DNA of 64,000 nt from Cristatella mucedo (taxonomy: Eukaryota > Bryozoa > Phylactolaemata > Cristatellidae). This document shows, one piece after another, positions 31,621 through 42,794 of the stretch. The stretch spans positions 1,523,001 to 1,587,000 of the forward strand of contig WPIO01000095.1 in NCBI GenBank assembly GCA_009760855.2. The letters run 5' to 3'. Made by a program: the position numbers and the translations under genes. Below the pieces are notes generated by a model. It ran no database searches and was not told the DNA's origin. It saw only the letters and a list, made by a program, of their open reading frames with translations. The stretch's first letter is position 1, and every line of letters begins with the position of its first letter.

Positions 31621-33054
31621 TGGAATAGTAAGTAGGTGGTAGAGTCTCAGGCTTATATCGCATAGATATGCCAGTAGCTGCAGTATTGCGACGGGCCTAC
31701 TACTGCGCCTAGCCTCCACCGTAGCTCGAGCTACTTACGGAAAAGAGATTTAGTTCAAATGCATTACTGATTTTTGCCTACCCATGCTATAGGCGTCTGC
31801 AATGAAGACGTACGCACATCTTTTTGGTCGGAATCAAGCACGTAACCTTAAGTTTCGGCAATGCTAGGCCTCGAACTTGATGGACATGGTGCAATAGCAA
31901 AAGTGTTCAATTCGATCTGCTAGGAAAAACTCTTCGCCCTTTTAAAAAATCATGTTTATCTGCTATCGCAAAGGTATTCTATTCAATCCACTAAAAAAGA
32001 CTCCACCCTTTAAAAAAAAATTTTAATCCAGCTGCTTACTTGAAATCATAAACAGTTTAGGGTTATCTGCAAACTCTGTTCTAAGAGCACGCCGCCTTGA
32101 AGACTCTCTCTACACCATTAACAGAAGTTAGTACTAAAACGCCTGTGAGCTAAATCAGAGAGATTACGACCACCAAAATGTGCGCTATTTACGATTCTGA
32201 ATTATAACAGCTTGGAACCTGTTGTATGTTATTTAAAGTTTGGACAGCATGAGAGCCGAAGCGATGCAATCAGCAGTCAGTCGTGCCTTAGCAGTCGAGC
32301 TGAGATATGCCCTGGGCTTCGTGCCATATAATAGTCGTTGAACGCCACGACTGCACGCGTACGCCAGTAATTCTTCTTCGCTGTCAAAAGGAATTTTCTA
32401 AGCTACTGATATTTTGATTTTTCATGTTATGGCATGAGTGCTTTTCGTTTGTAACAGTACCCGTTTGTAAACGCACCCGCATTTTGAAAGCCAGAACCGG
32501 TGCACGGAAGGCGTGCCACTGGGCATTCTCTGCCAGACCTGCATAAAAGAACTGCCTCTTAAGCGACAATAAAAATAGTTTCATCCCCTTAGACACAAAA
32601 CCCGCCCCCCCCCCCTGGAAGTCAAAGCTTACCTGAATAAGCAAAACGCAGGCGGGCCCGCATTTGTAGCCTTTCTAGCAGCATCCAAAAAAGAAGAGCG
32701 ATTGCCCACTTTAGAGGAACACTTAGTTTGTGTGTCGAAGGGGTACCACGCGAACAGGTTTTACGGTCACATTCTGAGCTGCGCCTAGCGGGTTTTCGGG
32801 AGAGCAAACAGAATCAGTACATCTTTCTCGTTTAGCCGCACGCAGTCCCGTGCTAGAGAAACATAATAAAATGGCTGAGTGTTAAGATCCTGCTAGGTTT
32901 AATACCCGTAGATTGTCGCTGTTTAGGAGCATACACAGCCTACTCAGAAGCATGAGTTTCTAGCAACTCATTAACCGGAGGGTTTCAGAAGTTTCTATCA
33001 TCTCAAGCCAAGAGACCAATTTAGAACTAGAGTGCAGAATGGGAGGCACACAAA
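31621..33054. other. No recognisable feature
   Basis: Unassigned sequence. It contains a C homopolymer near 32606-32615 and AT-rich stretches. ORFs of 61-86 codons here show no family resemblance. Confidence 0.4.
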
Positions 33055-34310
33055 ATCCCTTTACTGCATCTTTCTAGACATGGCTGGCCTCTATAAATAC
33101 ATGCGGAAGAGCTGCTCGCTGAAGGTGCGCCGCCGACAGTCTTCTAGACTCGCCATCTTGGCTGGATAGGCCCCACCTCAATACACGGTAGCATCCGGAA
33201 AATGCTACCAAGCTTCTACGAGAATGTCTAAATGGGGATGTTCATGGCAAAGGGGCACTTTAACCTCACCTTTCAGCCAGGTCTATGAGGGCTGTGAGAT
33301 TAGCCTTCTTTGCCCTCCCCCTTACACCCTGGGTTTAGTTATGGTATCTACTGCTTCTGCCTGCGAGTGGCGTTGCTATGCACCGCAGTCTTGATTCTAA
33401 AGCGAAGAAAGGAGTAGAAAATTAAAGATCCTTCGAGACCAAGAAACACCTCTGTCTCGTGCAGGATGAACTTTACCGGCGTGCTGTCGACTTGATGAAG
33501 TGAGGAAACTGAACATCTGCTGCCTGAGAGCATGCTCTCTGGGTGCTATATGATTTTGGAAGAGCAGCTTTGAGGTACATACAGCAGATTGTTGCGCTGC
33601 AATCTGAAAGAAACCGAGCACGGGAGCATTTGCTACCATAGCGTACTGGCATCTTACGGATCAGATGTTCCGTGACTTTTCGAGCTTGGAAGCTGAGTGC
33701 ATCTCGGTCGAACGCTTCCTTTTTTCGGAGCTTCTGAAAAAGTGTTTCAATTGAGATATTTCAGAAATTTCTGTCTAAGAAGCAATCTCAATTTCATTGC
33801 GTGCTTATCTCTTCGTTTTAGGCTACTGCTGGCAGTGCAAGGCAGGTAACTTAATGTTTTTAACATGGTACTCCTCTATCATAGCCTAAACAAGTGACCC
33901 TGAATGATTAACGGCTGTGCGAATGACGAAAGCACCGAAACTGCAGCACAGCGAAATGTCGTCTGATTCTCGTCAATTTCTTCGTGATTATGAACTAATT
34001 TTGACAGCTCAATTCGCAGCCTTTATTAAAATAGCGATCAATCGAACACTTTGTTAGAGTGCCTCGAGTACTTTAGCTTTTACACTCATTCCGAGGTTAC
34101 TAACCGTTATTGCTGCTGCTGCCGCGTGCGTCCGAGAACTCAGCCGAAGTGAAAAGCGGACGCTGGCAATAGAATAGAGATAATTTTTCTTGTCAGTGCC
34201 TGCAATAGTCAGTTGGTACTGTGCTGAGCCATAAATACACACACTCGTTGAAATCATAGCCCACGATTGCATTGCTCGGCGCGCGTCGACTGTAGATGCT
34301 GTGCGGAGCG
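33055..34310 (-). repeat. Unknown element E, copy 3 (truncated)
   Basis: 33055-33640 corresponds to the 15300-15800 end of copy 1 in reverse, including the LHETEVFLGLEG ORF remnant (33348-33533). 33820-34310 corresponds to 14000-14650 reversed. Landmarks shared with copy 2: TCTAGACATGG with CTCTATAAATACATGC, and GAAGTGAAAAGCGGAC. The stretch between is shorter than in copy 1, so parts were lost. Confidence 0.6.
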
Positions 34311-34321
34311 ACGGCGGTACC

Positions 34322-34455
34322 TGCTGGTTTGGCCCAGCGGTTAAGGTGCTCGCCCTGACAACGGTGTGGCCGATGTGGTGGGCTCGAGCCCCGTGGTATT
34401 TGTAAAGCGCCTGAATAGAGATATATTGATCTTGGGGCGCATTACAAATGAATTC
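34322..34455 (+). mobile_element. tRNA-derived SINE-A with a CR1-like tail
   Basis: A box-A-like TGGTTTGGCCCAGCGGTTAAGG and a box-B-like GGGCTCGAGCCCC lie about 45 nt apart. The tail GTAAAGCGCCTGAATAGAG...CTTGGGGCGC resembles the reverse-complemented 3' tail of CR1 family 1. A second copy lies at 39031-39171 on the minus strand. Confidence 0.75.
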
Positions 34456-35034
34456 TGTTTTATTTATTGCATGACATTACGGACTCCGTACGTTTCTCGG
34501 CGGCTAGCGGAACAGTGAGGACAAGACGAATGCCTGTGGATAGCTGCGTGCGCAGCCGAGAGCAGCTACCACTATGAACTTGCCTTTGCACTTACGCGTT
34601 ATGTGAGAGCACTCGAGATTGCCACATCAATCGTTTGCATTCCTCTGCTTGCCCGACTGCCAAGCTGGACCCTGAATTAGCGTCTTTGGCAATTAATATA
34701 TTGTAATCCAAGCGGCCTTCTGTCCGAAGCCAGCAAGCGGCGAGGGCAACCGACCTTGCATTCTAGGCATTTTAGGGTGAGTGGCCGAGTGACGATGGCC
34801 GGCCTTGGCCTCGGAGCCAGCGGTGCCAGATTTCTCGAACGAAGCCCGGGTTGCTACGGTCGTCTTGATGAATCTGACCCGAATAAATGATGGTCACGCG
34901 AGGACACCGGATAGACTGATATCGCAGCCGACATTCAGTTGGAGAACTCGGCGGCTGGAGACAGATAGACTGAGGAGCTAAAGGCTGTAGTGCCGGCACG
35001 CAGGAAGTGAAGGGGCATTAACTTAAACGCAACC
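34456..35034. other. No recognisable feature
   Basis: Unassigned. The 34772-34999 minus-strand frame has no recognisable motif. Confidence 0.4.
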
Positions 35035-35917
35035 TATAATGGCCTTTCGGTTGCATTGGAATTCGATGTTTCCGATAACTCATTCGCTCTGCCATTCATC
35101 CCTTAGGATTCTTTCTTTACTAAGCAAGAGAAAGTATTATTTCTTACCTCCAATCGATTTCACTCATGTGGATTTGAAACATGTTTCCTGCCGCTCATAT
35201 TTCTTAGCAGCTATTTTTTGTGCCTATTCAGAGCCATAGCAAAGACACAGGGTACCGAAACGGGTGTGATTTTCTTCTAAGCTGACATCTAGTCTGGTTA
35301 AGGTTCCTCATAATGATAGGACAGCTACCGCGGCGGCATTCCGTAAGCGCTCAATACAATACTTCACTAGGCTCTGGATAAGCTCGCATACCTATAATTA
35401 ATTACCGCGGGGCCCGTGTCTAGACTGCCAGCCTTGTCGAAACCTATAGACACGTGACAACATAAAGGTTTGACTAGAAGAAACGTTAAAAGATTCCAGT
35501 CCACTTTCTACTAATTTTAATGTGAATATTTCTTCAGACCTACCACATTCGCCAAGCAGAGTGGTCAGACTCTTACCTTTATGAGCTACATACAATAGAA
35601 ATGTGAGTAAATATCGAACATCCAAATCGGACTCATTACTACTGATAATTTCCATTATATCTCCAAATGTTTTTCTTCCAAGCTAACACATACATTATCT
35701 GTGACTTTTTCAAAATATGAGCATATTCACCGACCAAATTAAGTCTCCATTCAAAGGGCTTGTACTTGTACTCAACGTACTATTTTCCAGCTTTATTTAA
35801 TAAATCTCATGACAATATCGGTGGTGCTAAAGAACTCGTAAATCGACTTGACAAGGATAGAACTTTGAGCAACCCAAAGCTTCCTAATCTGATCTCAACG
35901 GGATCTCAGTATTTGTA

Positions 35918-36043
35918 ATGTAATGTAATGTATCTCCGTCTGTAACTCCACAAAGTCATGAAGAACACGTGGGTGTTATGGAAGAGAGTTTTGTATGGCG
36001 AACTCACAGCCTAAGCGGCTTTCGGTACGCATAAGATATATTT
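35918..36043 (-). mobile_element. LINE-2 3' tail inserted in repeat H copy 3
   Basis: Reads GTAATGTAATGTATCTCCG then CTGTAACTCCACAAAGTCATG and ends in the worn C-terminal codons. It interrupts a sequence that is continuous in copies 1 and 2; flanking TATTT words may be the target-site duplication. Confidence 0.75.
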
Positions 36044-36619
36044 AAATTGACCACCGAGCATGTAGCCGCCTTATGCAGTTAGTGGGTTTAAAGTGACGTA
36101 AGCCTTTCAAGGCATTAGCTCATCAGTGTGTGGTTTACAAAACACTAGGGTCAAAGGGGACAAAAAGAGACTGCTTGCCAATTTGGACTTTTAAAAAAAA
36201 TGACAAAACCTCATCCTAAATCGCGTGCTGATCAATTTCGACGTATTGCAACGTATCTACATCTGTAACTCCAAAAGCCACAAAAACTCAGTGGGCGTTA
36301 AGCAGGAAAATTTCCTGTAGTGTGCCGGGTTTCTGGCAGCTGCTTGAGAATTACAGTGAAACAGTTGTCTAGTGCCCAAAATAAAAACAATAAACAGCTG
36401 TTTTCTAACAGTTTTACTGTTTCTGACAGAATGTAAAGCAAAATATACTACAACTGAATCACCAACGTTCATTATGGAGATAGAACGTGTAAAGGGAAGC
36501 AAAATTCTAAAATTTCTGTTGGAAGTGTTCGACATTTTTTACGATGATTTTTATCAAATTGACAGAAGAAAACAAATTAAAGTGCAATTTTGCTAATACT
36601 AAGTAAGACATAAATTAAG

Positions 36620-37003
36620 TTGATCTCGTGGCATGAAAAAATACTGACGCTCTTTCTAACCACGTTTCCAGTTTGGGAATACGCTGCAAAAAGAAAGAAT
36701 CAGGTTGCAAAAGAGCTAGAATGTCAATATGGAGGCTTCTATAAAATCATTAAATGTTCTGGAAACTCGGGATTCATGTTCAACAAGCTCTCAAATCTGA
36801 CGAATGACATTAATACCAAGCTCATGGAACATTCGAAGTGTCGCGTTGAAGAGCGATTGAACAAGGATATCAAGAACCTCTTGTGGTCTCAAAGATCCAT
36901 CTTGCTTTCCATAAAAAACTACGCTAAATTTCACAGGAAATCAAGCGTCACGTCGATTTTGAATCAACGATGTAGAAGCTGTCGTCTGACAGTCGTTAAA
37001 TGA
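36620..37003 (+). CDS. Unrecognised 127-codon ORF in repeat H
   Basis: Frame with YAAKRKNQVAKELECQYGGF near the start, then NDINTKLMEHSKCRVEERLN and a basic C-terminus with RCRSC. The composition is protein-like (mixed charged and hydrophobic), and part of the upstream sequence is conserved in copy 1 of repeat H at 3140-3240. It could be the remnant of the element's own protein. No family is recognised and no start context supports translation. Confidence 0.25.
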   Translation: MISWHEKILTLFLTTFPVWEYAAKRKNQVAKELECQYGGFYKIIKCSGNSGFMFNKLSNLTNDINTKLMEHSKCRVEERLNKDIKNLLWSQRSILLSIKNYAKFHRKSSVTSILNQRCRSCRLTVVK

Positions 37004-37499
37004 TGCTGAAAGTGTGAAATTCTCTCTTCAAAATGAATTGACTTTTTGTTTTAAAAAGAGGGGTCGTCAATTGCAGTAGGAGGGAAAGACAGTTTCAAAT
37101 ATCTCAAGTTTACACTCTGCAGAAACTCTTGCCAGCTCGCTGACAATCTCTAAAAAATTTGCGATGCGATCCTATTAATTAAACCGAGTTTTTTTAGCTG
37201 CGAAAGCAACAAATTTCTGTGCGAAAGTTAGATTACGTCTTTCAGTCAAGTCACTAAATGCACTTGTATTCTTGAAATATTTATCAAAGAAGTACAAGTT
37301 TATTGATTTAAAACTGATCGCGGAAGGCATAATAAAAGTGTTCGTCACGAAAATAAGCTATTGACTATAAAATCGGTGAAAAATAGAAGAAAACGGTAAA
37401 AACAGCTGTTAGCACCTGTTTTCTAGAATTAAAAACAGTAAAGAGCTATTTCTATTTAATGACTTTTTCAGAAATCCTAGTAGTGCGCTCACAGTCTAA

Positions 37500-38290
37500 T
37501 TATAATTATAACAAAAACATTTGTATACCGTCCGCAGAGAGATAATACTCTTTCTAGGCACTTGGTAAACGCGTTACAGAAAACATTCACAGATGATTAG
37601 TGCAAACGTGCACAATGTCAACATGCATGACATTGTTAGACGCGACTTGCATAGCGTTAACACCATAAGCGGAGTTCCGGTTCGAGAACAGCAGCCAACG
37701 GACTTTATCTCATGTCTCAAAGAGAAAGTGAGAAGCAGAGCTGAGCCAGCAGGGCAGCCGACGAAGTGAGTGGCATGGTAGTACCAGCTCAGGACGGCTG
37801 GCTAGGATTCGCCACAGTCGGCAGCAAAGTAAGAGATGTCGCTTCGTAAGAATTTCGGAAGTGTGTCCCACAGCCTACGATTTTCAAAGCCTAGGCTTCG
37901 GTCGCCAAGGATCTCTTACGTGACGGAATGGAACAGCTAATTACTTGCCCAGAGAGGTTGCGAGGACGTGACTAATCTGAAAATGGCGAAGCATGTCAGG
38001 AATGTGTGAAAGAGCCAAGCCGATTTGGGCTATGTGGGTCAGTGTAAGAATGTTGCTGTGAGTCCGTTGATAAACCGGAAGCCATCACAGCTCCTACTTC
38101 AAATTAGCCACATAACTGAACCTCAACTTTTGTAACAATCCTTGCAGCCAGATTAATCATCCCCTGCAGAGGCTTAATGGCTCTTTGTGGTAGCCCAGTC
38201 AGAACTGAAATACAGCAGCCCTGCCTAGCCAGAACCGTGGAGCTAGCAAGATTTTTAGCAAGCGAATGGGGTACATAGTCTCAGATCGTA
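37500..38290 (-). mobile_element. CR1/L2-like LINE-3 3' end, minus strand
   Basis: Second copy of the LINE-3 at 8053-9010: the same tail (TTTGTATACCGTCCGC, CTTTCTAGGCACTTGG) and worn C-terminal coding region. It lacks the SINE-B present in the first copy, so it is the empty-site reference. Confidence 0.7.
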
Positions 38291-38834
38291 ATAATGGATC
38301 GAATGTGGTAGCTTTTACTGGCAAGAAGTGTAGTGTGCTTCTGCAGCTTCTGCTGTTGTAATTAGCGACGAGCCATGAAACTAACATACGTGCCTCTCCT
38401 GTGGCCATTAGTTAAGCCATTGGCACAGGGCAGCGTCTGGCCACTAATGCATGTTATATTTCGCATCGTCTGCTGCGATTGATCGATCTCTCATATATGT
38501 GCCCATTGAGAGTAGTAAAGGAGAATCTAGTTACCACGAACGTGCATCAGCTCTGTCACCGTGAGACTTACGCAAGAACGCTTATCTGATCTCACCCAGT
38601 TCTTACCCACCTACATAATCAAGCCATAGCGACCAGAGCCAAGCAAGAATGAGTAGGGCCATTGGTCATTTTTCAAGCTGCCACAGGACAGCACCGGCCG
38701 GCAGATGCACGCGGTAATCATGACCGGTCAGGACAGCAGCCGCCGGAGCCACCGTCATACAACAGAAGCCGTTCTACATATCTTGTAGTCATCAAATCCG
38801 TTTGGACTATGATGAACACACGAGATCCATTCGT
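38291..38834. other. No recognisable feature
   Basis: Unassigned sequence before the fucosyltransferase locus. Confidence 0.4.
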
Positions 38835-39030
38835 AATTTATTTCACTTGCGGCAGATCCTAAGGCCACGCGATAAGTTCCTCGTGAATAGTCCTTTGTGT
38901 GATTTTCCGTGCTCACACTGTACACGTCTCCTGTTGAATCTGCACGAAGTCTAGGTGTCTTGTTCAAAACTGACCTTACGTTAGACAACCGCATCAGCTC
39001 CACAATCAAGTCTGTCTACTTTGAGTTACA

Positions 39031-39171
39031 TAAAATATTATTCATTTATATAGCGCCCCAAGAGAACTTAATCTGTATTCAGGCGCTTCACAAATGCCTC
39101 GGGGCTCGAGCCCACGACCTCAGTCAGACCTTGGTCGGGGCGAGCACCTTAACCGCTAGACCGAACCAGGT
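39031..39171 (-). mobile_element. tRNA-derived SINE-A nested in CR1
   Basis: Minus-strand reading: CTGGTTCGGTCTAGCGGTTA (box A region), GTGGGCTCGAGCCCCGAGG (box B region), then GTGAAGCGCCTGAATACAG and CTCTTGGGGCGC. Same family as 34322-34455. It splits the CR1 reading frame. Confidence 0.75.
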
Positions 39172-39504
39172 AACGTTGCTCAAATGTGGGCTTTTTTGAC
39201 AGGGATACCGCATCTAAGTTGGCCCATGCATTTGTGACATCCCATCTTGACTTCTGTAACTGACTGCTTGCCGGTCAACCGGCCTATGCAATCAGGCGCT
39301 TACAGCTGGTGCAAAACTCTGCGGCTAGGCTTGTCTGTCGCGAGCTTCGCACTTGCTACATCACACCACTTCTCGCCGACCTGCACTAGCTTCCAAGCAA
39401 GCAATGTATCGACTTCAAGGTTTTCTCACTCACTTTCAGATCCTTTTACTTTGGCTCCAGCCTACCTACAAATCTACTGCCACACCATGCTAAATAAAAT
39501 AAGT

Positions 39505-39668
39505 AAGCAAATCCTAGATTATTAAACAGCCTCTTTTTGAATAGCCACAGAAGAGCCCATACAGCTGTCACCACCGCTTGCAGTGGCGATAAAGAATCGC
39601 CAACCACAGAACTCGAATCCATGACGATGGGACCGAGGTCGTGAAAGCAACCACCTTACCTAGTGTGC
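39505..39668 (-). mobile_element. SINE-B nested in CR1
   Basis: Minus-strand reading gives GTGATGGCACACTAGGTAAGG (box A region), ATGGATTCGAGTTC (box B) and the AAGCGGTGGTGACAGC body. The flanking CR1 codons continue across it, with GCTAA on both sides as a likely target-site duplication. The left breakpoint of the later tandem duplication lies inside this SINE. Confidence 0.7.
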
Positions 39669-39785
39669 CATCACGGCTCATCAAGCGCTAAGCATAGTAC
39701 CAACCGCTTTTCGGAATCTAGCTGCTTACCTACATCTCATTTAAACTTCAAATCTTTTAAAGACCGTGCCTTTACTTCGTATGTT

Positions 39786-39928
39786 AATAATAATATTAAA
39801 AATAATTCACTTGATAAAGCGCCCTCAGAGAACCTAATATCTCTCTAGGCGCTTTACATTTGCTGGAAAGTGAAATGCAATTGAATGGTAAGTAAAATCA
39901 TGCTTGAAAAGCAAATGAAATGAATATA
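39786..39928 (-). mobile_element. Antisense CR1 3' tail nested in CR1, with target-site duplication
   Basis: A 143-bp tail-only insertion: (AAT)n, then CACTTGATAAAGCGCCCTCA and the 3' untranslated part. The surrounding CR1 frame resumes directly after it. ATGTT occurs at 39781-39785 and 39929-39933, a convincing 5-bp duplication. The same insertion is present in copy B at about 45033-45175, so it predates the duplication or conversion. Confidence 0.85.
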
Positions 39929-41317
39929 ATGTTCATAAAGCTTGGAATTCACTCCCGACTTACGTCAAGACCTTCCCTGACTCGACCACATTTAAAAAGA
40001 AACTAACAACTCACCTATTTATGGCAACTATTAGTGAGTTTCTGTGATTCTTCCTTTACATGCTTATGTGTGCTGACCCTGTGCATGCTGCCACTTTCCA
40101 CACTTGCATGCTGACCCTGTGCATGTCGCCATGTTATTCTTGTTGTTAATTGAGCATGCTACTGCTAACCATTAAATCATGCTTTTTTCGTACCAAATTT
40201 AAAGTGCCTAGAAAGAGATTGAGTTCTCTGAGGGCACTTTATCAAGTGTGTTATTATGATTATCATTATCATTATTATTATTACGAGTTATCTCTAATGA
40301 ATTTACCCGGTTCCTTTCCAGCAACTCTAAACTGCCTAGAACCAGATTTAGATCTCTTAGGGCGAAACGCAAACGAATTATTATGATTATAATAATCAGG
40401 GTTAATTATTATTTCGAGCTTAGTGTAGCCTCCAAGTTTCGCCTGTCTAATGTCTTCTAGGGTGAACCTACTACGATTCAATGGCATGGTAGCAGCATTA
40501 AAACTTTTACCAACGAGATGTAGGGCAAGACACTGGTCATCAAGTGTTTACACCTTTGTAATCACGAACTAGGGTATTGACTTTCTGGACTCAACAACTG
40601 CCTAAAGCTCCAAGATTTATGAATAATTAAGTCATGTTTCAGAAATTAGGTGAGTTATTACCTTGCAAACCCAAGGTCCATGTGAGACTTCTTATATAGA
40701 ACTCGCAAGACTGGCACATAATAGCTGCTTTGTAATGCAATTAAAAAGCTCACAATTCATTGCCATTAGTAGTGGTTCAGAAGGGTATAGAGTAGAAGGA
40801 ATGCTAACTGAATTTTGATTTCAATTAAAAAATATATTTTAAGAGATTGGTATCTATCTATGCAGTTTATTTGAATTCTCAGCTTTCAAGATTCGTGCAT
40901 GGCAATTCAATCGTAGGTCGAAATTACTCTATACTGTGACTTCACAGCATCAGACTTTACTATTTACGGAAAGCATTGTTCCTGTTTACTTGACCAGGAT
41001 TTGTACTGATCCGAGAAATGGTAAATGCAGCTCAACACATTTTGTAGTCAAGATTTTCAGAGATACTCTTCTCAAGGTCCCAGCTGTTTGTTTAAAACAG
41101 CCTAATACTTCAAGCCTGTGTGCGAAATTGAAGGGTGGAACAAAGCGCTCGCCCATCTGAGTAGTCTCAGCTCTGGTGCTGCAGCAAGCCGACACAGGCG
41201 CAACGTGTACCTCTTTCTTAGCAAGGGAGGTAACAATGGCGTCGGTAGTGCAGTTGTGGGAGCTTAATTCTGGGAAACACTCGAGGTACCAAACAGGGCA
41301 TCTTAAGTGCTACATGG

Positions 41318-42472
41318 CTACATCTCAGGCCAAGCTCTCCTGCACCCACCGTTAAACCAATCGGCAAGATTCACTTTAGCTGGCGTTGGCAGAAGCGTTC
41401 GGTCATGTATCGCAAGGCACAGTTTGCACAAGGCTTTTTCTAACTGAGCGTCCAGGCCTTCGTGTGCCACATATGTTTCTCTCCATCTATGATAGTAATT
41501 AAATGACTCCTGGCTGGACGAGACCACCTGAAGAAACGCGCCCAGGTCACGGAGTGTCGTAAAATTCTCGGCATGAATAAAGGAGTTGGGCGGTGCCACT
41601 GCTTTGTAGTAGCTCATAGGAGCACCCATCACGATCGGTATGGCTCCGCCCGGCGAGGCGAGTACCTTCCAAAACTTCTCAGTGACATAATCAGGGCACA
41701 AACTATTCTCAAAAGCCAAGTAGAAGGCATAGCTGGAGCTAAGCTCTAATTCACAGTCAGCACCGTTATTGAGGCATGGTTTTAACCCCACGCACTTTCC
41801 GAATATGTCCACCTGAATGAAGCTGGACAGCCTTTTGACGTACTTTATTCTTTCTTTGTCGCAATTACTGACCAACCAATACGCGTACGGCTTTCTTTTC
41901 TTGAAGTCACCTTGCATGGTTCCCATTCGGTGAGGCGTCCTCATTACTGGCTCATAGTGACCATAGGTAACCGTCAACTCGGAATCATTCCTGTATGTCA
42001 TCGTCAAGTTGAATATCGAGTTGTAGTCATCTGAAATGCCAGCATTGAGGGGAGACTCGAGGTTGAAAAGAACCCAGTATTGATCTGGCGAACGCATTCT
42101 TGAAGGAAGATTATATAAATTGGTGTCACGGGCATGGAAAACTACAGCGCTGGAAAGACCTGCTTGTTCCTTGTCGCTGGTATAGATGCATGAGTTGCGG
42201 CCACATGCGGAAGAAAACCTACTAAGTGTTAAACGGTCGAAAGATGCTCCGAAAAATCCGGTCCAAAATAGAATCACTTTTGAAGAACGTGTATCGTCAT
42301 CTGTGATTGAAACATTGTGAACAGTTTCACCAACCATGTCAATCAAGTAGCCCAAGCTCCGTCTATCTGCTAAATGGAAGTAAACAATAAGCATGAGTGT
42401 TGTGATGAGTATCAAAAGCAGGAATATCTTCGGCAGGCTTCTCGTCTGACTGGTTAGCGTTGGAGACTCCAT
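41318..42472 (-). CDS. GT10 alpha-1,3-fucosyltransferase, intact
   Basis: Encodes 384 residues of a type II Golgi membrane enzyme expected to transfer fucose from GDP-fucose to GlcNAc or Lewis-type acceptors. Hydrophobic anchor at residues 16-33, then a stem, then the catalytic domain: AVVFHARD (110-116), QYWVLFNLESPLN (131-143), KKRKPYAYWLVSNC (191-204), VDIFGKC (221-227), the GDP-fucose-binding block YLAFENSLCPDYVTEKFW (251-268), PIVMGAP (279-285), PPNSFIHAENF (294-304) and a Cys pair CKLC (349-352). Possible N-glycosylation at N53, N155, N162 and N303. An in-frame extension upstream has no ATG; it begins with TTG and runs through CTTCTTTTTTCCCAG, a splice-acceptor-like tract ending at 42500. 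I therefore start at the first ATG (42472) and infer a 5' non-coding exon elsewhere. Acceptor specificity cannot be read from sequence. Confidence 0.9.
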   Translation of the reverse strand: MESPTLTSQTRSLPKIFLLLILITTLMLIVYFHLADRRSLGYLIDMVGETVHNVSITDDDTRSSKVILFWTGFFGASFDRLTLSRFSSACGRNSCIYTSDKEQAGLSSAVVFHARDTNLYNLPSRMRSPDQYWVLFNLESPLNAGISDDYNSIFNLTMTYRNDSELTVTYGHYEPVMRTPHRMGTMQGDFKKRKPYAYWLVSNCDKERIKYVKRLSSFIQVDIFGKCVGLKPCLNNGADCELELSSSYAFYLAFENSLCPDYVTEKFWKVLASPGGAIPIVMGAPMSYYKAVAPPNSFIHAENFTTLRDLGAFLQVVSSSQESFNYYHRWRETYVAHEGLDAQLEKALCKLCLAIHDRTLLPTPAKVNLADWFNGGCRRAWPEM

Positions 42473-42499
42473 GCAGCAAGTGGTTTCAGTTTTGGCGGC

Positions 42500-42514
42500 C
42501 TGGGAAAAAAGAAG
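42500..42514 (-). other. Probable 3' splice site before the fucosyltransferase coding exon
   Basis: On the minus strand a pyrimidine run CTTCTTTTTTCCCAG ends at 42500, and the exon would begin at 42499 with GCCGCC, 27 nt before the ATG. Copy B has the same tract with one change. The donor is not identified. Confidence 0.6.
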
Positions 42515-42794
42515 TGCGTGCAATCTGAAGAGATCTTGTGCTGATATCGCGGTTCAGCATCACCACTCATAGCAGCTGCGTACACCCATTGTAAATTCTA
42601 AAGATGCAATAGTAATATGGTTCTGCAATGATAGTGATAAGAAGACACTTTTGTAGTATCCTCTAGGAATCTCTTTCTTAGCCCCTAGCATGGGCTGCAA
42701 AAGATACATGCCACTGCAACTGCCTAAGCATTTAAAAAGCAACTGATAAGTACGGAGCAAATGGTTTGAGAAACAGATGGTCACTTGCCTGTTT

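Larger units (their letters stand above)
35035..37110. repeat. Dispersed repeat H, copy 3 (longest)
   Basis: Homologous to 1690-3270 and 6775-8050. Beyond the shared part it runs on to 37110 and includes a 127-codon frame (36620-37003) whose upstream portion aligns with 3140-3240. A LINE-2 tail was inserted at 35918-36043, as the other copies lack it. Further AT-rich unassigned sequence extends to the LINE-3 at 37500. Confidence 0.6.
38930..40285 (+). mobile_element. CR1 family 1 LINE with three nested insertions
   Basis: Plus-strand CR1 coding pieces run SARSLGVLFKTDLTLDNRIS (38909-39030), the LADLHXLPSKQ-type region (39247-39495), HSTNRFSESSCLPTS...FKDRAF (39670-39780) and KAWNSLP onwards (39934). 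The CATGCTGACCCTGTGCATG 3' untranslated part, the tail and an (ATT)n run follow, ending near 40283. It is interrupted by SINE-A (39031-39171), SINE-B (39505-39668) and an antisense CR1 tail (39786-39928). The third fucosyltransferase copy at 4.2 kb lacks the whole nest. Confidence 0.82.

Noticed and set aside
34322-34360. tRNA gene (box A and box B present)
   Set aside because: The arms do not form a tRNA cloverleaf and the head is fused to a LINE-like tail with a second copy elsewhere, so it is a SINE.
42473-42523. N-terminal extension of the fucosyltransferase to 42523
   Set aside because: The extended frame begins with TTG, not ATG, and crosses a pyrimidine-AG splice acceptor; the first ATG at 42472 places the anchor helix normally.
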